Positions 61,114 through 64,000 of a DNA stretch of 64,000 nt are shown piece after piece (the first letter of the stretch is position 1; every line of letters starts with the position of its first letter). The position numbers were made by a program, and so were the translations under genes. This DNA comes from JANNRR01 sp031401675. Lineage in GTDB: Bacteria; Pseudomonadota; Alphaproteobacteria; Rhodobacterales; Rhodobacteraceae. The notes below the pieces were generated by a model. It worked only from the letters and a program-made list of their open reading frames with translations, had not been told where the DNA came from and ran no database searches. The stretch covers positions 1 to 64,000 of the forward strand of contig JANNRR010000011.1 in the NCBI GenBank assembly GCA_031401675.1. Direction: 5' to 3'.

Positions 61114-62004
61114 TTGCCCGCCGAAACCCTGTGGATGCGCTTCGCCTTTGCCCTGACGGCGCTGACGCTGGTGGTCTCGGTCCTCTTTGCCAGCCTGCCC
61201 GCGCTTGATCTCTGGGTGTCGGCCCTGTTCTGGTCACCGGCTCAGGGGTTCCGGCTGGCAAGCGCCCCGGGTTGGCAGATCGTGCGTCAGGCAATCCGCA
61301 CCAGTGGCGACGTTGCCGCCGTTGTCGCCCTGCTGATTGCAGTTGCCAACCGCTGGCTTGGACCGGTGCAGCAGACCGGCTGGCGGGTCTGGGCCTTTGT
61401 GACGGGCACCGTGCTGTTGTCGCCGGTCCTCCTGGTCAATCAGGTGCTGAAAGCCCATGTCGGCCGGGCGCGGCCGGCTCACCTTACAGAATTCGGCGGC
61501 ACCGCGCAGTTTTCACCGCCCTTCGAGCTTGCCGGACAATGTGCCGCCAACTGTTCGTTCACCTCCGGCGAGGCGGCGATGGTCGCGGCAATGGCGTTGC
61601 CGGTCGCCGTCGTGCTGTGGCGGAACTTCGGCCCCGCCGGGCGGGCACAGGTTGCGGTGCTGGCGGCAGGCTACATCGTGCTCGGGTCCGGCCTGCGGGT
61701 GGCCATGGGGCGGCATTTCCTCAGCGATGTGCTGTTTTCGGTGCTGTTCACCGCACTGATTACCCTTGGCCTCTACCGGGTGCTCGACATCGGCACAGCC
61801 CGGCGGCGCTTTCACATTGGTGAGGTCCCGGGCGATTTGTGGCGGATCGGTCAGGCCCTGACCGGCGTTTCCCGCAAGGCGGCCGCGCGCATGCGCCTGC
61901 CGCATCGCCCGGCCGAGCCAGCAGGTTCCGGCACTGTATCATCAGACCCAGTTGCCCCGCCTGCACCGGGCCCGGAAGAAAGCACGGACGGTCTTGATCG
62001 CTGA
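61114..62004 (+). CDS. PAP2-family membrane phosphatase
   Basis: About 296 residues with five to six membrane spans and PAP2 motifs KAHVGRARP, CSFTSGEAAM and RVAMGRHFLSDVLFS. The middle motif is SGE instead of the usual SGH, so the histidine general acid is replaced by glutamate. The start proposed is a TTG four bases after the previous stop with a GAGATGAGGA leader; an ATG seven codons later is the alternative. In this operon it may dephosphorylate lipid A or recycle polyprenyl diphosphate. Confidence 0.85.
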   Translation: MPAETLWMRFAFALTALTLVVSVLFASLPALDLWVSALFWSPAQGFRLASAPGWQIVRQAIRTSGDVAAVVALLIAVANRWLGPVQQTGWRVWAFVTGTVLLSPVLLVNQVLKAHVGRARPAHLTEFGGTAQFSPPFELAGQCAANCSFTSGEAAMVAAMALPVAVVLWRNFGPAGRAQVAVLAAGYIVLGSGLRVAMGRHFLSDVLFSVLFTALITLGLYRVLDIGTARRRFHIGEVPGDLWRIGQALTGVSRKAAARMRLPHRPAEPAGSGTVSSDPVAPPAPGPEESTDGLDR

Positions 62005-63664
62005 CCTGCTCTTGCGGCTCGAACGCGCCATGGCCTGGGCCGCCGCCCACCCGTCGCGCGCCAGCGTCATCGTGGCGTTGGTTGCGCTGATCCTGTTCCT
62101 GCCCGGTTTCACCAGCCTGCCGGTCACCGACCGGGACGAGGCGCGCTTTGCTCAGGCCAGCCGCCAGATGGTGGAATCCGGCGACCTGATCGACATCCGC
62201 CTGCAGGACGTGCCGCGCCACAAGAAGCCGGTCGGGATTTACTGGCTGCAAGCCGCCAGTGTCGCAGCCCTGCAGGGCGGGCCGGATGCGCCGATCTGGA
62301 TGTACCGCCTGCCGTCGCTCTTGTCCGGCGTGGCGGCAGTGGTTCTGACCTACGCTGTCGCCCTGCCGCTGATCGGGGTCACCGCCGCGTTCTGGGCCGC
62401 ACTCCTGATGGCCGCCGGGCTGGTCATGGGCGGCGAGGCCCGGCTAGCCAAGGCCGATGCCGCCTTGCTTGCCGCAATCCTTGGCTGCATGGCGGTTCTG
62501 GTCCGGCTCTATCCCCGCCTGCCAGCCGGTCCGGCTCCTGTCCGGCGCGGCATGGCGGCGCTGTTCTGGGCAGGCCTCGCGGCGTCGATCCTGATCAAGG
62601 GGCCGATCGGGCCCCTGGTTCTCGGCAGCACGATGGCGACCCTGTCGCTTGCCATGCGCGACATCCGCTGGCTGGCCCCGCTGCGCTGGAAATCCGGTCT
62701 GGTGATCCTCGCGGCGCTGGTCCTGCCCTGGTTCATCGCCATCTCCATAACCTCCGGCGGTGCGTTCTGGACCGAGTCGCTGGTCAACGACCTGATCGCC
62801 AAGACCGCACAGGGTCAGGAAAGCCACGGGGCTCCGCCCGGCAGCTATCTGCTGGCACTCTGGATCACCTTCTGGCCGGGATCGCTGATCCTCGCCTGCG
62901 GGCTGCCGATGCTCTGGACCCTGCGCGCCCATCCCGCGCTGTTTTTCGCGCTCGCCTGGATCGTCCCGACCTGGGTGCTGTTCGAGGCGACGCCGACCAA
63001 GCTTGTCCATTACGTGCTGCCGCTCTATCCGGCCTTGGCCATCCTGGCAGCTTTGGCCTGGCACCGCCGGCCCGCCGCCCTGTCCCTGCTGTCGCGCCGG
63101 CTGGCGCAGGCCGCCCTCCTGGTACCGGCACTGCTCATTGCCGCCATCCTGATGTACGCGTTGCGCTTCACGCCGGCGGCCATCTGGCCCGCGCTGGCCG
63201 CCGTTCTTCCGGTGGCCGCTCTGGCACTTCTGCTCTGGCATACACTGGCGCGCGACCTGCGCGGCGCCACCGTCGTCGTCCTGGTGGCCATGGCCTTTGC
63301 GACCTATGCCGGTGCCTATGCCAGCCTCGCCCGGCTCGATTACCTGTGGCCGTCGACGGTAGTGGCGCACACCCTTGCCGCCGCCTGCCCCGACCCCGTC
63401 GTCGTCACCACTGCCGCCTATGAACCCTCGCTGGTGTTTCTGACCAACCGGCATCTGCGGCAAACCGATGGCGCCGGTGCCGCCGATGTTCTGGCCGGCA
63501 AAACCTGCGCCGTCGTCTTGCTGGACAACGCCAGCCAACCCGCCTTTGCCGCCCGCGCTCAAGCCCTTGATCTGGTGCCGCGCGCCATCGGCACGGTCAC
63601 GGGTCTGGCCATCGGCGGCGGCCAACGGGTGTCGCTGACCCTGTTCAGCCGCCCAACCCGCTGA
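61994..63664 (+). CDS. Family 39 glycosyltransferase (ArnT-like), membrane
   Basis: A 556-residue membrane glycosyltransferase with the ArnT-type loop PVTDRDEARFAQASRQM and DVPRHKKPVGIYWLQAA, and about ten to twelve spans. The C-terminal periplasmic part is short. A TTG start overlapping the PAP2 stop by 11 bases is proposed; the ATG at residue 13 is possible. It differs strongly from the other GT39 of the operon, so the two may add sugars to different positions. It converges with the peptidase gene, overlapping by 20 bases. Confidence 0.86.
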   Translation: MIADLLLRLERAMAWAAAHPSRASVIVALVALILFLPGFTSLPVTDRDEARFAQASRQMVESGDLIDIRLQDVPRHKKPVGIYWLQAASVAALQGGPDAPIWMYRLPSLLSGVAAVVLTYAVALPLIGVTAAFWAALLMAAGLVMGGEARLAKADAALLAAILGCMAVLVRLYPRLPAGPAPVRRGMAALFWAGLAASILIKGPIGPLVLGSTMATLSLAMRDIRWLAPLRWKSGLVILAALVLPWFIAISITSGGAFWTESLVNDLIAKTAQGQESHGAPPGSYLLALWITFWPGSLILACGLPMLWTLRAHPALFFALAWIVPTWVLFEATPTKLVHYVLPLYPALAILAALAWHRRPAALSLLSRRLAQAALLVPALLIAAILMYALRFTPAAIWPALAAVLPVAALALLLWHTLARDLRGATVVVLVAMAFATYAGAYASLARLDYLWPSTVVAHTLAAACPDPVVVTTAAYEPSLVFLTNRHLRQTDGAGAADVLAGKTCAVVLLDNASQPAFAARAQALDLVPRAIGTVTGLAIGGGQRVSLTLFSRPTR

Positions 63665-64000
63665 GCCTCACACCCGCCTGCCCAGCCAGCCAGCACAGCC
63701 AGAAGCCCAGCGCCAGCCACGGGCCAAAGGCCAGCCTGCCGGTCCGCCGCCACACCAGCCACCGGACCAGCGCCCAGACCAGTCCCGCCCCCGCCGCGAT
63801 CAACAGCACCGCCGGCAATCCCTGCCACCCTATCCAGGCACCGGCAGCGGCAAACAGCTTGGCATCCCCGAGCCCCAGCCCTTCGGCGCCGCGCAGCCGA
63901 TAGAACGCCTCGCCCAGACCCGCCAACAGCAGAAACCCGGCTCCGGCTCCGATCAGGTGATGGCCCGCCTGACCGGGGCCCGGACCGGGCCAGATGGCCG
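63645..64000 (-). CDS. Prepilin peptidase (A24 family), C-terminal part, runs off the window
   Basis: The leftward frame contains the aspartyl-protease motif GLGLGDAKLFAAAGAWIG (GxGDxK) of type IV prepilin/preflagellin leader peptidases, preceded and followed by hydrophobic spans. The gene continues to the right beyond the window, so its start and the first catalytic Asp are not visible. Such enzymes process pilins or type II secretion pseudopilins in the inner membrane. Confidence 0.85.
   Translation of the reverse strand, partial: AIWPGPGPGQAGHHLIGAGAGFLLLAGLGEAFYRLRGAEGLGLGDAKLFAAAGAWIGWQGLPAVLLIAAGAGLVWALVRWLVWRRTGRLAFGPWLALGFWLCWLAGQAGVRLSGLGG

Overview
The window is about 64 kb of GC-rich DNA that reads as chromosome of an alphaproteobacterium, most likely a Rhodobacteraceae (Rhodobacterales) species. 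The best evidence is the housekeeping run murA - DUF2948 - GNAT - hisD - UPF0262 - low-molecular-weight phosphatase - infA - maf - RNase E/G - yacG - tRNA-Phe, a gene order typical of that family. UPF0262 and DUF2948 proteins and frequent 4-bp stop/start overlaps agree with this. No plasmid or phage backbone is visible.

Layout. 1-740: tail of an IS30-type transposase lying against a truncated GIY-YIG nuclease gene. 745-3989: leftward genes for an OYE/trimethylamine-dehydrogenase-type flavoprotein and a sterol-desaturase-family membrane protein. 4205-10407: rightward operon of a glucarate-dehydratase-like enzyme, a complete CUT1-type sugar ABC transporter and a GntR regulator. 10660-12528: mnmH, a serine-recombinase remnant and tRNA-Thr. 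12616-19965: the housekeeping block. 19966-21055: a decayed strip with an H-NS C-terminal fragment and a dead IS5-type transposase. 21056-36887: a large acid-sugar island with a peptide-class ABC transporter, a UxuA-like mannonate dehydratase, a uronate-dehydrogenase-like SDR, four consecutive enolase-superfamily dehydratases (one clearly ManD), an RraA-like aldolase and an SMP-30 lactonase. A foreign-looking HNH/ParB-like gene interrupts it. 36930-42434: GNAT, a second UxuA-like gene, soluble PQQ glucose dehydrogenase, a LacI regulator and a sugar-nucleotide-type epimerase. 42835-58232: small membrane protein, ParA, then a myo-inositol locus (iolB, iolD, fused iolC, RpiR regulator, Rieske protein plus desaturase, LacI, IolI-like, inositol/ribose-class ABC transporter, iolG, PanB-like). 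58551-63664: an envelope glycolipid operon (GT2, LAB_N, two GT39, PAP2). 63645-64000: a leader peptidase gene leaving the window.

How it works together. The theme is uptake and dehydration of sugar acids and polyols: seven acid-sugar dehydratase-type genes, three ABC importers, lactonase, dehydrogenases and several local regulators. The inositol genes appear to be held together by a 16-bp RpiR-type operator (TGGAA-N6-TTCCA). It occurs in front of iolC, rpiR (one mismatch), the iolI-like gene and, as a variant, the panB-like gene. At two of these promoters a TTGCAA -35 lies at exactly the same distance from the operator. iolE and iolA are not in the window.

Most noteworthy: the stand-alone HNH-ParB/DGQHR-like fusion gene embedded in the acid-sugar operon; the inferred RpiR regulon with its fixed promoter geometry; the four-dehydratase acid-sugar pathway of unknown substrate; and the Rieske/desaturase pair inside the inositol locus.
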